Below are positions 17,295 through 28,161 of a DNA stretch of 64,000 bases, piece after piece (the stretch's first letter is position 1; each line of letters starts with the position of its first letter). The position numbers and the translations under genes were made by a program. Source of the stretch: Solemya velum gill symbiont (GTDB lineage: Bacteria > Pseudomonadota > Gammaproteobacteria > Chromatiales > Chromatiaceae); assembly GCF_000787395.1 (NCBI RefSeq), contig NZ_JRAA01000003.1, positions 62,001 to 126,000 on the forward strand. The letters are read 5' to 3'. The notes beneath the pieces are model-generated. The model saw nothing but the letters and a program-made list of their open reading frames with translations. It was not told the origin of the DNA and did not search any database.

Positions 17295-18500
17295 CTAGGC
17301 TGAAAGCCCGTCCGGTAGACGCCAGGAGATGAGCCAAGCTGCGAGAAGAAAGAGAAAGGAGAATAGCAGGCAGCCAATCAGGCCCCACAGTTGAAATGTG
17401 AGACCGGAAAGAATGGTGCCTGTTAGGCGGCCGCCGGCGTTTGCCATGTAATAAAAACCAACGTTGAGTGAGACCTTGTCGCGATCCGACCAGGCGACAA
17501 TCAAGTATGAGTGAAGGGCGGAGTTGATTGCAAACAGAATGCCGAACAGCACCAGGCCGATGACAACCACCGATACGCCATCGACGCCCTGAGTGAGCAG
17601 CAACGCCATTGCTGCAGGTATAAAGGAGAGCGCTAGTACCAGCCAGCGGGCAGTCGTACCATTGCTGTGAAAACGTTTCAGCAGGCGCGGAGAAGTAGCC
17701 TGGATAAATCCGTAACCGATCACCCAGAGTGCGAGAAATCCACCAACCTGCATATGCTCCCATCCGGCCACTGCAAGGTAGACGGGCAGGCCGACGACGA
17801 ACCACACGTCACGCGCGCCAAACAGGAAGAAGCGTGCTGCCGAGAGCCAGTTGATTGCCTCTGATTTCGACAGCAGCTGGCTGAATTTCGGCTTGCTTTT
17901 CATCTTGCCGATCTCGCGTGGCAACAGGACCCAAGTGATTGCCAGGGTGAGCAGCAGTCCGCCTGACATCATCAGCAGTGCGCCACTGAAACCGACCAGT
18001 TGCAGCAGTAACGCGCCAAGAAAGAAACCGGCGCCCTTGAGGGTGTTCTTCGAGCCGGTAAGCACGGCAACCCATTTGAACAGTTTGCCCTGGGCATCAT
18101 CCGGTAGCATCAACTTGACACTTGCCTTGGCACTCATCTTGTTGAGGTCCTTGGCAATACCTGAGAGTGCCTGCGCTGCCATCACGTAGGGGATCGTGAG
18201 CCAGCTTGCATCGACGGCCAGCATGCCGAGTGCGACGATCTGTAAAGCCATGCCGATATGCATGGTGGTATTGAGGCCAATGCGTGCGCCAAGCCATCCA
18301 CCAACCAGGTTGGTGACTATGCCGAAGAATTCGTAAAAGAGAAATAGCGAGGCAATAGCCAGTGGTGAATAACCAAGCTGGTGGAAATAGAGTACCACCA
18401 GCATACGTATAGCACCGTCAGTCAGTGTGAAGGCCCAATAGCCCCCTGTGACAGTCAGGTAGTCACGCAGACTGTGTTCAGCGACGCTTTGGCTTGTCAT
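17295..18500 (-). CDS. arsJ: Organoarsenical efflux MFS transporter ArsJ
   Basis: A major-facilitator membrane protein of about 400 residues with around twelve hydrophobic helices. The start MTSQS...[27 protein letters not shown], the [17 protein letters not shown] segment and the [18 protein letters not shown] segment are as I know them from ArsJ. ArsJ exports 1-arseno-3-phosphoglycerate made by an adjacent GAPDH from arsenate. The GAPDH gene overlaps its 5' end by 23 bp, so the pair is coupled. I chose the ATG at 18500 rather than the upstream in-frame start at 18524. Confidence 0.92.
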   Translation of the reverse strand: MTSQSVAEHSLRDYLTVTGGYWAFTLTDGAIRMLVVLYFHQLGYSPLAIASLFLFYEFFGIVTNLVGGWLGARIGLNTTMHIGMALQIVALGMLAVDASWLTIPYVMAAQALSGIAKDLNKMSAKASVKLMLPDDAQGKLFKWVAVLTGSKNTLKGAGFFLGALLLQLVGFSGALLMMSGGLLLTLAITWVLLPREIGKMKSKPKFSQLLSKSEAINWLSAARFFLFGARDVWFVVGLPVYLAVAGWEHMQVGGFLALWVIGYGFIQATSPRLLKRFHSNGTTARWLVLALSFIPAAMALLLTQGVDGVSVVVIGLVLFGILFAINSALHSYLIVAWSDRDKVSLNVGFYYMANAGGRLTGTILSGLTFQLWGLIGCLLFSFLFLLAAWLISWRLPDGLSA

Positions 18501-19515
18501 CTTTTGGGCTGATCGATTCTGCAACCATCTGCGTGATGTTCATCATGCGATTGACATAGCCCCATTCGTTGTCATACCAGGCAAGCAGTTTGACCTGTGT
18601 GCCATCGATAACCATGGTTGAGTCGGCATCGATAATCGATGAGCGCGGGTCGCCCTGGTAGTCGACAGAGACCAGTGGACGTTCCTCGTAGCCGAGAATG
18701 CCTTTCAGCTCGTTTGTTGCGGCATCCTCCATCAGTTGGTTGACCTCTTCTGCCGAGGTGGAGCGCTCCACTTCGAAAACACAATCCGTGATCGATGCAT
18801 TGGTCAGTGGTACACGTACCGCGATGCCATTGATTTTGCCTTCAAGGTCCGGGAATATCTGCGTGATTGCCTTGGCTGACCCGGTCGATGTCGGGATCAG
18901 TGACATGCCGCAGGCACGTGCACGGCGTAAACCCTTGTGGCCCTTGTCGACAATGGTCTGTGTATTGGTGATGTTGTGAATCGTCGTCATGCTGGCATGT
19001 GCGATACCAAGTTGCTCTTTCATCACCTTGACTACAGGCGCCAGGCAGTTGGTAGTGCATGAGGCAGCTGTAATAATGGAATCTGTTTCGACGTTGTAGG
19101 TGTCGTGATTGACGCCATAAACGATGTTACGCGCAGGTGCTGGACAGGGTGCGGAAACTATAACTTTTTTGATGCCCTGATCAAAGTATGGCTGCAGGCT
19201 CTCGACGGTTTTGTGTTTGCCTGTACAGTCAATAACGATGTCGACATCTTTCTTCTGCCAGTCGACATCCGCCGGATTGGCTTCCGAGGTAAAGCGTACC
19301 TTACGCCCATCAACCAGAAGTTTGTTCTCCCTGGAGGCGATATCGTGTTTCCAGTGGCCGTGCACTGAATCAAATTCCAGCAGGTGCGCGTGGCAGGCTG
19401 CATCGCCCTTGATCTCGTTAATGTGTACGAGGCGGTATTCATCGTGACGCCAGCCGGCACGAAATGCCAGTTTGCCCATGCGTCCGAATCCATTGATGGC
19501 AACTTTGACAGCCAT
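18478..19515 (-). CDS. ArsJ-associated glyceraldehyde-3-phosphate dehydrogenase
   Basis: A 345-residue GAPDH with the NAD-binding start [11 protein letters not shown] and the active-site motif SCTTNC (catalytic Cys near residue 155). It also has the phosphate-binding regions of the family. Its direct overlap with arsJ marks it as the arsenate-resistance type. With arsenate in place of phosphate it makes 1-arseno-3-phosphoglycerate, which ArsJ expels. A housekeeping glycolytic role cannot be excluded from sequence alone. No arsR or arsC is present nearby; the regulator upstream is MerR-type. Confidence 0.9.
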   Translation of the reverse strand: MAVKVAINGFGRMGKLAFRAGWRHDEYRLVHINEIKGDAACHAHLLEFDSVHGHWKHDIASRENKLLVDGRKVRFTSEANPADVDWQKKDVDIVIDCTGKHKTVESLQPYFDQGIKKVIVSAPCPAPARNIVYGVNHDTYNVETDSIITAASCTTNCLAPVVKVMKEQLGIAHASMTTIHNITNTQTIVDKGHKGLRRARACGMSLIPTSTGSAKAITQIFPDLEGKINGIAVRVPLTNASITDCVFEVERSTSAEEVNQLMEDAATNELKGILGYEERPLVSVDYQGDPRSSIIDADSTMVIDGTQVKLLAWYDNEWGYVNRMMNITQMVAESISPKDDKPKRR

Positions 19516-19635
19516 TGTTTCTCTCTCTTATTTCAGATCTTTATGTTAAGCCGCGAGAGTGTACTCCGCAATTGTTACAGGGAGATGACGGCTTTGCCGA
19601 TCGAAGTTATAGCCGAAATATATCACTGGATAAAC

Positions 19636-19660
19636 AAAAAATCCCCGCAATAGCGGGGAT
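19636..19660 (-). terminator. Rho-independent terminator of the merR gene
   Basis: ATCCCCGC (19641-19648) and GCGGGGAT (19653-19660) form a perfect 8 bp stem with loop AATA. On the minus strand it is followed by a T6 run (A-run at 19635-19640 on the plus strand). It lies 25 bp past the merR stop and should separate merR from the GAPDH-arsJ pair. Confidence 0.9.
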
Positions 19661-19685
19661 TGATGTTTGGCTGGTTGTAGATGCC

Positions 19686-20090
19686 TTATCCGATGCCGTC
19701 ATCCAGTTTATCGAATATGGTGCAGGAATCACTGCTGCCCGAGTTGTAGCTGCACTCTTCAATGAGACGTGAAAAGTTGTTCTGCATCGTGCCCAATTCC
19801 GATAGTTTTGTCTGGATGGCATTCAGCTTTGTCTTGGCGAACTGCAGAATATCGTCTGCTGTGTGGCTGGCTTCAGGGCGTTTCATCTGTAGCAGTTGCG
19901 AGATTTCAGAAAGGGTGAAGCCGACAGACTTGGCGTTCAGGATGAACCTGATGCGTCGGACATCTTCCTCGCTGTAGTTTCGGTATTTACCCGGCCCGCT
20001 ACGAGCAGGTGTCAGAAGTCCCTGGCGTTCCCAGAATCGCAGGGTCTCAACGGGTATGTTTGTCTCTTTTTCAAGTTGACCAATTCGCAT
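19686..20090 (-). CDS. MerR-family transcriptional regulator (ZntR/CueR-like)
   Basis: A 134-residue regulator with the MerR winged helix-turn-helix (MRIGQLEKETNIPVETLRFWERQGLL) at the N-terminus and a long dimerisation helix (about 80-115). The C-terminal loop EECSYNSGSSDSC has two cysteines nine residues apart, where ZntR, CueR and PbrR carry metal-binding cysteines. Many MerR-type metal sensors end like this. The metal is unknown; the residue corresponding to ZntR Cys79 is not Cys here (SHTADD). An AAGGAGAG ribosome site precedes the ATG at 20090. It is upstream of the GAPDH-arsJ pair but separated by a terminator, so any link to arsenic is speculative. Confidence 0.85.
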   Translation of the reverse strand: MRIGQLEKETNIPVETLRFWERQGLLTPARSGPGKYRNYSEEDVRRIRFILNAKSVGFTLSEISQLLQMKRPEASHTADDILQFAKTKLNAIQTKLSELGTMQNNFSRLIEECSYNSGSSDSCTIFDKLDDGIG

Positions 20091-20107
20091 AATTCTCTCC
20101 TTGTAAT

Positions 20108-20128
20108 AAATTGCAAATTGCAAATTGC
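20108..20128. repeat. Three perfect tandem AAATTGC repeats in the merR upstream region
   Basis: AAATTGC is repeated three times without a mismatch (20108-20114, 20115-20121, 20122-20128), 18 bp before the merR start. The position fits an operator or a slippage-prone spacer in the merR leader; neither is shown. Confidence 0.85.
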
Positions 20129-20254
20129 ATGCGAGCTGCAGAAAGCAGCCTGCGAGGAGCAACCCTTGCTCCATACCCACGAAGTATAGCCCGATTCTTG
20201 TGAAAAGGGCAATGCTTCTTAATCGGATCATTGCTATACTGAATTTCATTGAAA

Positions 20255-20335
20255 AGCCGGGGGTGTTTCTCCTTGTGGAGAGGCTGAGAGAGTCCCTTGG
20301 AACCTGATCCAGTTCATGCTGGCGTAGGGAAGGCT
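20255..20335 (+). promoter_or_regulatory. TPP riboswitch (THI box) of thiC
   Basis: The conserved thi-box elements are in order: a GGGGGTG segment after the AGCC half of P1, GGCTGAGAG (20282-20290), then CCCTTGGAACCTGATCC, CTGGCGTAGGGAA and the closing GGCT of P1 (20332-20335). A -10-like TATACT is at 20235-20240, so transcription would start about ten bases before the aptamer. The thiC ATG follows 52 bp later. No terminator with a T-run is visible in between, so control of translation start is more likely. Confidence 0.96.
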
Positions 20336-20384
20336 GACAGGCGCATAGCCCACTGTCTCCTTCACTATTCACACAGAGAGATAA

Positions 20385-22280
<1,896 letters not shown>

Positions 22281-22348
22281 GAAGCGGCATAGCGCACGCC
22301 CTGTGCGCTTGCCTCTTGATGGCGTTGTCATGCAATACGGATGGATCA

Positions 22349-23083
22349 ATGAATTCCAATAAGATTGCAGTAATCACCGGAGCGAGCAGGGGCATTGGAG
22401 CTGAGACGGCAAAGCTGTTTGCAAGGAATGGTTATGCTGTATGCATAAATTACCTCTCGAATGAACAGGCAGCTGAGAACATCAAGAGTGAAATTCTGAA
22501 AGATGGTGGTCGTTGCATAACAGTAAAAGCAGATGTTTCAGTTGCAAGTGAAGTCATCCATCTGTTTGAAACCGTTGACCAGGAGTTAGGTTGTCTTTCG
22601 GTACTGGTCAATAACGCAGCGATCCTGAAAAATCAATGCCGCCTGGAAGAGATTAGCGAAGAGAGATTTGATCTCGTTTTAAAGACCAATGTTATGAGCT
22701 GTTTTCTCTGTTGTAAGGAAGCAGTGAAACGAATGTCTACAAAATATAACGGGGCAGGCGGAACGATAGTCAATGTCTCTTCAGGCGCGGCAAGAAGCGG
22801 TTCACCGAATGAATATATTGATTATGCAGCCTCCAAGGGCGCTGTCGATACCTTGACGCGAGGTTTGTCCCTAGAGGTTGCTGCAGAAGGCATTCGAGTC
22901 AACGGTGTCCGGCCCGGTTTTATCTATACTGATATGCATGCATCGGGGGGTGAGCCAAACCGTGTCGACAGGCTGAAATCGAAAATACCGATGCAAAGAG
23001 GCGGTCAACCCACTGAGGTTGCCGAGGCAATCTACTGGCTGGCGTCTGATAGCTCTTCATATGCAACCGGTACCTTCTATTGA
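22349..23083 (+). CDS. SDR-family oxidoreductase, C-terminus frameshifted
   Basis: A 244-residue short-chain dehydrogenase/reductase close to the glucose/3-oxoacyl reductase type. The NAD(P) motif is TGASRGIG (residues 9-16), NNAA follows near residue 90, and the catalytic Ser with YAASK lies near residues 145-165. The frame ends ATGTFY, whereas the next frame continues IDLTGGL and stops at 23102. This is the usual SDR end, so one extra base near 23074-23080 removes about eight residues. The fold may survive. The ATG at 22349 was chosen since upstream residues are not conserved. Substrate unknown; first gene of the accessory block after thiC. Confidence 0.85.
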   Translation: MNSNKIAVITGASRGIGAETAKLFARNGYAVCINYLSNEQAAENIKSEILKDGGRCITVKADVSVASEVIHLFETVDQELGCLSVLVNNAAILKNQCRLEEISEERFDLVLKTNVMSCFLCCKEAVKRMSTKYNGAGGTIVNVSSGAARSGSPNEYIDYAASKGAVDTLTRGLSLEVAAEGIRVNGVRPGFIYTDMHASGGEPNRVDRLKSKIPMQRGGQPTEVAEAIYWLASDSSSYATGTFY

Positions 23084-23173
23084 TCTTACGGGTGGCCTGT
23101 AACAGATTATTAGCAGTGCTGACTGCTTGCTGGTTCAATACATTTACATTGCGTAACAGTTAAAGGTGTCGAA

Positions 23174-23521
23174 ATGTCCGAGAAAGACCTGGAGAGGTTG
23201 AAGCAGACAAGGCAATGGGCGCACAAGAAACTGACTGACAAGGGTTCGGCAACTTACCGGGCTTTTGTCGAGATGGAGTCTGCGGCGTTTAAAGATGGTG
23301 CCTTGTCGAAGAAAAATAAGGAATTAATCGCGATAGGAATATCGGTACGGATTGATTGTGAATCCTGCATGCAGTGGCATATCGAACAGGCTGCAGAAGC
23401 CGGGGCAGCATATGATGAAGTGCTGGAAGCTGTCGAGATTGGAATAGAAATGGGGGGAGGGCCTGCGACCGTATCTGCCCGTTTTGCCCTGCAGGTTATG
23501 GATGCCGTTTTTGGCGCATAA
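23174..23521 (+). CDS. Carboxymuconolactone decarboxylase/AhpD-like protein
   Basis: A 115-residue single-domain protein of the CMD/AhpD family. The hallmark is DCESCMQWHIEQAAEAGA near residues 57-74, a CxxC with a following His as in AhpD-type disulfide reductases. It may act in peroxide or thiol redox chemistry rather than as a true decarboxylase. An AAGG sequence lies about 8 bases before the start. It sits between the SDR and VOC genes in the same direction. Confidence 0.88.
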   Translation: MSEKDLERLKQTRQWAHKKLTDKGSATYRAFVEMESAAFKDGALSKKNKELIAIGISVRIDCESCMQWHIEQAAEAGAAYDEVLEAVEIGIEMGGGPATVSARFALQVMDAVFGA

Positions 23522-23566
23522 TCGATGCGCAATAATCACTTCAATAGTAAAAGAAGAGTCATTTCA

Positions 23567-23983
23567 ATGAAGCCTCGCATCAGCATGATTACACTGGGTG
23601 TGCGCGACCTTTCGGCATCAATCAAATTCTATGAAAATGGACTGGGTTTTCCCCGCATGGAATCCCCTCCGGAAGTTGCCTTTTTTACACTGAATGGCAC
23701 CTGGCTCGGTTTGTATGGCCGCGACGCATTGGCAGAGGATGCGACCGTCCCTGTAAAAGGTGACGGCTTTAATTCATTTACGCTTGCACATAACGTTGAG
23801 TCTGAGGCGCAGGTAGATGAGGTAGTCGCGCAAGCAGTGAAAGCTGGTGCAACCCTGGTGAAGAAACCCCAGGCTGTCTTTTGGGGTGGCTATAGTGGTT
23901 ATTTCGCTGATCCGGATGGCCATTTGTGGGAAGTGGCTTACAATCCGTACACATGGATTGGGCCAAAAGACGGGGCTAATTAA
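23567..23983 (+). CDS. VOC-family (glyoxalase-like) protein
   Basis: A 138-residue protein with the two beta-alpha-beta modules of the vicinal oxygen chelate fold: ITLGVRDLSASIKFYENGLGFP at the start and GYFADPDGHLWEVAYNP at the end, the latter with the conserved Glu metal ligand. Function within the superfamily (lyase, dioxygenase or resistance) cannot be told. The ATG at 23567 matches the usual N-terminus of the family; the in-frame ATG at 23525 adds a poor, unconserved extension. Confidence 0.87.
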   Translation: MKPRISMITLGVRDLSASIKFYENGLGFPRMESPPEVAFFTLNGTWLGLYGRDALAEDATVPVKGDGFNSFTLAHNVESEAQVDEVVAQAVKAGATLVKKPQAVFWGGYSGYFADPDGHLWEVAYNPYTWIGPKDGAN

Positions 23984-24118
23984 AGAGCCCGGCAAGTCAT
24001 AAGGGTACTCGGCAAGAATCTGTGCTACATCTTGATTATTCTTGTACAGAAAATTCGGAATGCCTTAACTTGATGCTTTCCCGGTTTTACTAGTTGAATG
24101 GGATATAAGGAAATAAAA

Positions 24119-24934
24119 ATGGCACGCTTGTTACGCTACAGCAGATCGAGTAATCACAGTCTGGATAAGAACGCCGAGCATCTCTTTTCCGCGCGTCACG
24201 CTTTGAATGTTTATGATGAAAATGCGGTATACAGTTTCATTCCCAAGAATGGCTGCTCATCCATGCGTGTGTCATTGGCGATAGCAAATGGCTGTATAAA
24301 GGACGCATCGGAGCACGACTGGATACATAAAAACAATGATACTTTCTCGTGTGGATTAAGGGATCTTGTAACCGCCAAGTACACGTTTGTTATTTTGCGT
24401 TGCCCTTTCTCCCGATTAGCCAGCGCCTATTTGGATAAAATGATTGGAGAGACATATGCGTCAAAAAGATACATTGAGTTACATCGCAGAGGAAAAGCGT
24501 GGAAGCAATTGAATGGTTTGGATAATGTCACTTTCGATTATTTTGTCAGAAGTCTGAGTGAACCAGATATTCTCAAGGGAAATATTCACTGGAGACCACA
24601 AAGTGATTTTCTTGTCTACGATGAGTATGACGATTACTTTTGCCTCGAAGATTTCCAGGTAGCAGTAGAGACGCTGAAGAATAAAATCAATCTATCCATT
24701 ATTGATGCTCGACCGCTTACCAGGCACGGTGTAAGTAATCAATATCATACGGAAGGAAGTGGCTTTTCTGTTCTCGCACCAGACAAGTTGCATGAGATGA
24801 AATTACAGGGCACCCTTCCGGCATACCGGGATTTTTACACCGAAGAGCTGGTAGAGATAGTAAGGTCTGTTTACAAACAAGACCTGGATTTATATAAAGA
24901 TATTTTCGGCGACACTGCGCTTATGTTTCAGTAG
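24119..24934 (+). CDS. Sulfotransferase-family protein
   Basis: About 271 residues. It shows the two PAPS-binding features of the sulfotransferase family 2 fold: a 5'-phosphosulfate loop-like FIPKNGCSSMR near residue 42, and a 3'-phosphate segment FVILRCPFSRLASAYLDK near residue 90. It would transfer a sulfuryl group from PAPS to a carbohydrate or small molecule; the acceptor is unknown. The ATG at 24119 is preceded by AAGGA at good distance; an upstream ATG at 24098 is also in frame. Base composition is more AT-rich than the flanking housekeeping genes, consistent with acquisition by transfer. Confidence 0.8.
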   Translation: MARLLRYSRSSNHSLDKNAEHLFSARHALNVYDENAVYSFIPKNGCSSMRVSLAIANGCIKDASEHDWIHKNNDTFSCGLRDLVTAKYTFVILRCPFSRLASAYLDKMIGETYASKRYIELHRRGKAWKQLNGLDNVTFDYFVRSLSEPDILKGNIHWRPQSDFLVYDEYDDYFCLEDFQVAVETLKNKINLSIIDARPLTRHGVSNQYHTEGSGFSVLAPDKLHEMKLQGTLPAYRDFYTEELVEIVRSVYKQDLDLYKDIFGDTALMFQ

Positions 24935-25042
24935 GGTATTTCTAGCCTGCCTTTACCATGTGCAGCAACCGTATTGCACAGGTGAGTCTTACGCATCATT
25001 GATGTCTTCAATATGCAAGTGTTCAACAACAGGAATTCAAAT

Positions 25043-25351
25043 ATGTCACAGTTTGATAATGTATCGATTGTACGGGAAGCGAATATTTATTTTGATGGAA
25101 AGGTTACCAGTCGTGTAGTGCTTTTCCAGGACGGAACCCGAAAAACACTTGGCATCATGCTTCCAGGCGAGTATGAATTCAGTACAGATGAAAAAGAGCT
25201 GATGGAAATCAGTTCAGGGATTCTTGAGGTCCTTTTGCCAGACGCTGAATGGAAAAGTATCAGGGGAGGGGAGAGCTTTGAGGTGCCGGCGGATTCAAAA
25301 TTCCACCTGAAGGTGGTGGAAGTTACTGATTACTGTTGCAGTTATCTGTAG
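25043..25351 (+). CDS. ppnP: Pyrimidine/purine nucleoside phosphorylase PpnP
   Basis: A 102-residue cupin-fold protein of the YaiE/DUF1255 family. It matches in order [64 protein letters not shown] and a C-terminal YCCSYL. The E. coli homologue cleaves several nucleosides with phosphate. The ATG at 25043 with AGGA upstream gives the usual start. Stand-alone gene in the accessory block. Confidence 0.9.
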   Translation: MSQFDNVSIVREANIYFDGKVTSRVVLFQDGTRKTLGIMLPGEYEFSTDEKELMEISSGILEVLLPDAEWKSIRGGESFEVPADSKFHLKVVEVTDYCCSYL

Positions 25352-25509
25352 TGATAAGAAGTACCAGAGATTCAGCTCGGTAAAGCATTGCTTCACATGG
25401 ATCGGTGTCATGGTGCGTACACCAGGTTGCAGTCATATTGGTCATGACAAGTTGATAGATGCATCAAGATTCATATGAGAAAGATTCGAAACCGGAAGGG
25501 GTGAAGTGA

Positions 25510-25869
25510 ATGTTATCCAGAAGCCAAATTATTGAATTGTTCGCATCAATTGATGAGAAAAACAGAGAGAAGTTTGTGATGTTTCTTACCCGGAATTGTT
25601 CATTCCGATTTGGGAATTTACCTGTTGTACATGGTGTGAATGCAATTAGCGAGTTTGTTGGCGGTTTTTTTGATTCTATAGCTTCACTAAATCATGAGCT
25701 CTCCGAAATTTGGCCGGTTCCGGGCGGCACGGTTTGTCACGGTACGGTTTCGTATGTCCGCCACGACAAGTCGGTTCTATCTGTCCCCTTCTCGACAGTA
25801 TTCAAAGTTGATGGCGACAAGATCAGCGAGTACCTGATTTTTGCTGATACATCAGAGTTATACTCATAG
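25510..25869 (+). CDS. NTF2-like/SnoaL-like small protein
   Basis: A 119-residue protein with the cone-shaped NTF2-like pattern: an N-terminal helix (QIIELFASIDEKNREKFVMFLT), then strands such as CSFRFGNLPVVHG and GTVCHGTVSYVRH, ending in KISEYLIFADTSELY. Such proteins bind or turn over small hydrophobic ligands; the role here is unknown. GGGGTGAAG precedes the start. Confidence 0.7.
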   Translation: MLSRSQIIELFASIDEKNREKFVMFLTRNCSFRFGNLPVVHGVNAISEFVGGFFDSIASLNHELSEIWPVPGGTVCHGTVSYVRHDKSVLSVPFSTVFKVDGDKISEYLIFADTSELYS

Positions 25870-25964
25870 TCCATTTTTCAGAAGCTGAATCGAATCTATC
25901 ACCTGGTTTAAGCATGTAGTAACAGCTAATCTTGTCTTCAGTTATTTAAAAAAACAGGAAGCAG

Positions 25965-26453
25965 ATGAAAGTAGAAGTCGTTAAGGCCGACTATTCGAAT
26001 CCCAGGCATCAAAGTGATATACCGATGTTGCTGGATGCTTATGCATCTGGTCCGATGGGAGGAGGTGTCTCACTTGATGGTGACGTTAAAGCGAGCCTTG
26101 TGCGTGAATTGTCCGGGCTTCCACATGCATTTTCTGTGATTGCGTATGTCGATGATTGCGCGGCAGGATTGATTAACTGCTTTGAGGCATTTTCCACCTT
26201 TGCCTGTAAGCCCCTGATCAATATTCATGACGTCATGGTTCTTGATGGATACAGGGGGCTTGGTATTAGCCAGGTCATGCTTGAGAAGGTCGAGGAGATC
26301 GCAATTTCGAAAGGTTGCTGCAAGCTGACGCTTGAGGTGTTGGCTAATAATACGACTGCCAAAGCTGCCTACAGGAAGTTTGGTTTTTGCGACTATGAGT
26401 TGGATCCGAAAACGGGCAGTGCGCTGTTCTGGCAGAAAAAACTCACTAGTTAG
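25965..26453 (+). CDS. GNAT-family N-acetyltransferase
   Basis: A 162-residue protein with the acetyl-CoA-binding motif A region VLDGYRGLGISQVMLEKVE near residues 92-110 (the R-G-x-G loop) and a motif B-like LEVLANNTTAKAAYRKFGF near 124-142. It acetylates an amine substrate that cannot be deduced. AGGAAG precedes the ATG. It is the last gene of the accessory block, converging on the FAH-family pseudogene 8 bp away. Confidence 0.86.
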   Translation: MKVEVVKADYSNPRHQSDIPMLLDAYASGPMGGGVSLDGDVKASLVRELSGLPHAFSVIAYVDDCAAGLINCFEAFSTFACKPLINIHDVMVLDGYRGLGISQVMLEKVEEIAISKGCCKLTLEVLANNTTAKAAYRKFGFCDYELDPKTGSALFWQKKLTS

Positions 26454-26461
26454 GTAAAGGT

Positions 26462-27231
26462 TTACCCGTCGTAGCGGTTTGAGAGTCTGCCAATACCATC
26501 AATGACAATTTCAACAGTCTCACCGGGTTGCATGATATCGGCACCGGTTGAAGTGCCGCAGGCAATCACATCACCTGGCAGCAGTTGGATTTCCTGTGAA
26601 ATCATGCTGACAATTTCACGTGGTTTGAAGATCATGTCGGAGACCGGATAGTTCTGTTTCTCTGTGCCATTCACAATGGCCTTGACGGTGAGTCCGTCCG
26701 CTTCGATATCTGTTTCGATCACGGGGCCAATCGGACCAAAGGTCGGGAAGCTCTTGGCGCGGCACCAGTGGGTGAAGCCGGACTCTTCGAAAAGAGTGGT
26801 CGGTGCAGTGACGTCATTCACGCAGGTATAGCCAAAGATGTGGTCATCAGCATCTGCAGAAGTGATCTGAAATGTTGGCTTGCCGATGACAATGCCCAGT
26901 TCGGCTTCGAACTTGAGGTCGTTGGTGTAACCAGTGGTCTGCTGATCGTGTCGTCATTCGCCGAAACGCAACTTGCCAGCTTGACGAAGAAGAGCGGTGA
27001 TTTCGGCATGAAGAGGTCATCGGCAACACGACGCTCATGGAAGTTGTTCCACAGGCCAAGAAATTGACGTGGTTCGACTGGGGATAGCAGTTTTGCATGG
27101 TCAAGTCTGACTGACTCACCATTCATCGTGTTGTTCTCGAAAGGTGATCCGGTACAGAGATTAATCGTGTCACCTTTGAGTTGGCCGTAGGTTGCTTTGC
27201 CCTCGTGTTCTATACGTACCCATTTAGTCAT
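26462..27231 (-). pseudogene. Fumarylacetoacetate hydrolase-family gene, one frameshift
   Basis: Rejoined, it encodes about 256 residues of the FAH superfamily. Part 1 reads MTKWVRIEHEGKATYGQLKG to FVKLASCVSANDDTI. After a break near 26930-26950 the next frame reads GYTNDLKFEAELGIVIGKP and runs on through DDHIFGYTCVNDVTAP and IACGTSTGAD to the end. The motif FEAELGIVIGK carries the metal-binding Glu residues, so the ancestor was probably a hydrolase or decarboxylase of acylpyruvate-like compounds. One missing base (or two extra) explains the break. It lies 16 bp after folE2 on the same strand. Confidence 0.85.
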
Positions 27232-27246
27232 GACTGTTTAATCCTT

Positions 27247-28107
27247 TCAGGAGGCTTCGCGCTTGTCATGTTCGATCATGGCGTAGGCAGAGTGATTGTG
27301 AATAGACTCGAAATTCTCGGCTTCAACCGTGTAGGCGCAGATGCGCTCATCCTCGTTGAGTCGCTGTGCAACATCACGCACCATGTCTTCAACAAACTTG
27401 GGATTGTCATAGGCACGTTCGGTTACAAACTTTTCGTCTGGACGCTTGAGCAAGCCATAGAGTTCGCTGGAGGCCTCTCTCTCGACCAGGTCAATCAGAT
27501 CCTCTATCCAGAAAAAATCTTCCGCGCAAACGGTGACGGTGACATGTGAACGCTGGTTGTGCGCACCGCGTTCTGAAATGCTCTTTGAGCAGGGACACAG
27601 GCTTGTTGCCGGAACCAGTACGCGAGTAGACATTTCCGGAATGCTGTCCCGAATTTCACCGATGAGTGTGACCTCATAATCCATCAGGCTCTCGACGCCG
27701 CTGACCGGCGCCTTCTTGTTGACGAAGAAGGGGAAGCTCATTTCAATATGGCCCACTTCCGACTCCAGCAGTTGCGCCATCTCGCTGAGCATGTCCTTGA
27801 ACGAGGCGACGGTAATTTCGCGTTCATGATTGTTGAGAATGCCGACAAAGCGCGACATGTGCGTGCCTTTGAAGTTGTGCGGCAGATAGACGGACATGTT
27901 GAAGTTGGCAACCGTGTGCTGCTCGTTACCACTGCGGTCTGCAACCTTGACCGGGTGGCGGATATCCTTGATACCAACCTTGTTGATAGCGATCTGGCGC
28001 GTGTCTGCGCTGCCCTGAACATCCTCGATGTCGGCTGCAGTTGTTGGTTTCGCGATGTCTGTGGCTGAGCTCATTTGTGCGTCTGCTGTTGGATTTGAGC
28101 CGGACAT
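27247..28107 (-). CDS. folE2: GTP cyclohydrolase FolE2 (type IB)
   Basis: A 286-residue enzyme making 7,8-dihydroneopterin triphosphate from GTP, the first step to folate and queuosine. The motif [10 protein letters not shown] with the metal-binding Cys, the EVTLIGE region and [17 protein letters not shown] are typical of FolE2. This type can use metals other than zinc and often backs up zinc-dependent FolE. An alternative start at 28074 would remove 11 unconserved residues. It follows ispA by 54 bp. Confidence 0.94.
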   Translation of the reverse strand: MSGSNPTADAQMSSATDIAKPTTAADIEDVQGSADTRQIAINKVGIKDIRHPVKVADRSGNEQHTVANFNMSVYLPHNFKGTHMSRFVGILNNHEREITVASFKDMLSEMAQLLESEVGHIEMSFPFFVNKKAPVSGVESLMDYEVTLIGEIRDSIPEMSTRVLVPATSLCPCSKSISERGAHNQRSHVTVTVCAEDFFWIEDLIDLVEREASSELYGLLKRPDEKFVTERAYDNPKFVEDMVRDVAQRLNEDERICAYTVEAENFESIHNHSAYAMIEHDKREAS

Positions 28108-28161
28108 TCTACCGTTTTTTTATGTACTTGTGCCAGTTGGCGATACTATATGTGTCTATCG

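Noticed and set aside
17248-17805. Open frame of 185 codons on the minus strand overlapping arsJ in another frame
   Set aside because: Shadow of arsJ, whose membrane helices and family motifs lie in the other frame.
20091-20372. N-terminal extension of the MerR protein by about 94 residues
   Set aside because: The extension is not MerR-like, runs antisense into the TPP riboswitch, and a strong AAGGAGAG precedes the ATG at 20090.
22291-22309. Hairpin AGCGCAC/GTGCGCT after thiC as a terminator
   Set aside because: The stem is real, but no T-run follows on either strand, so I do not list it as a terminator.
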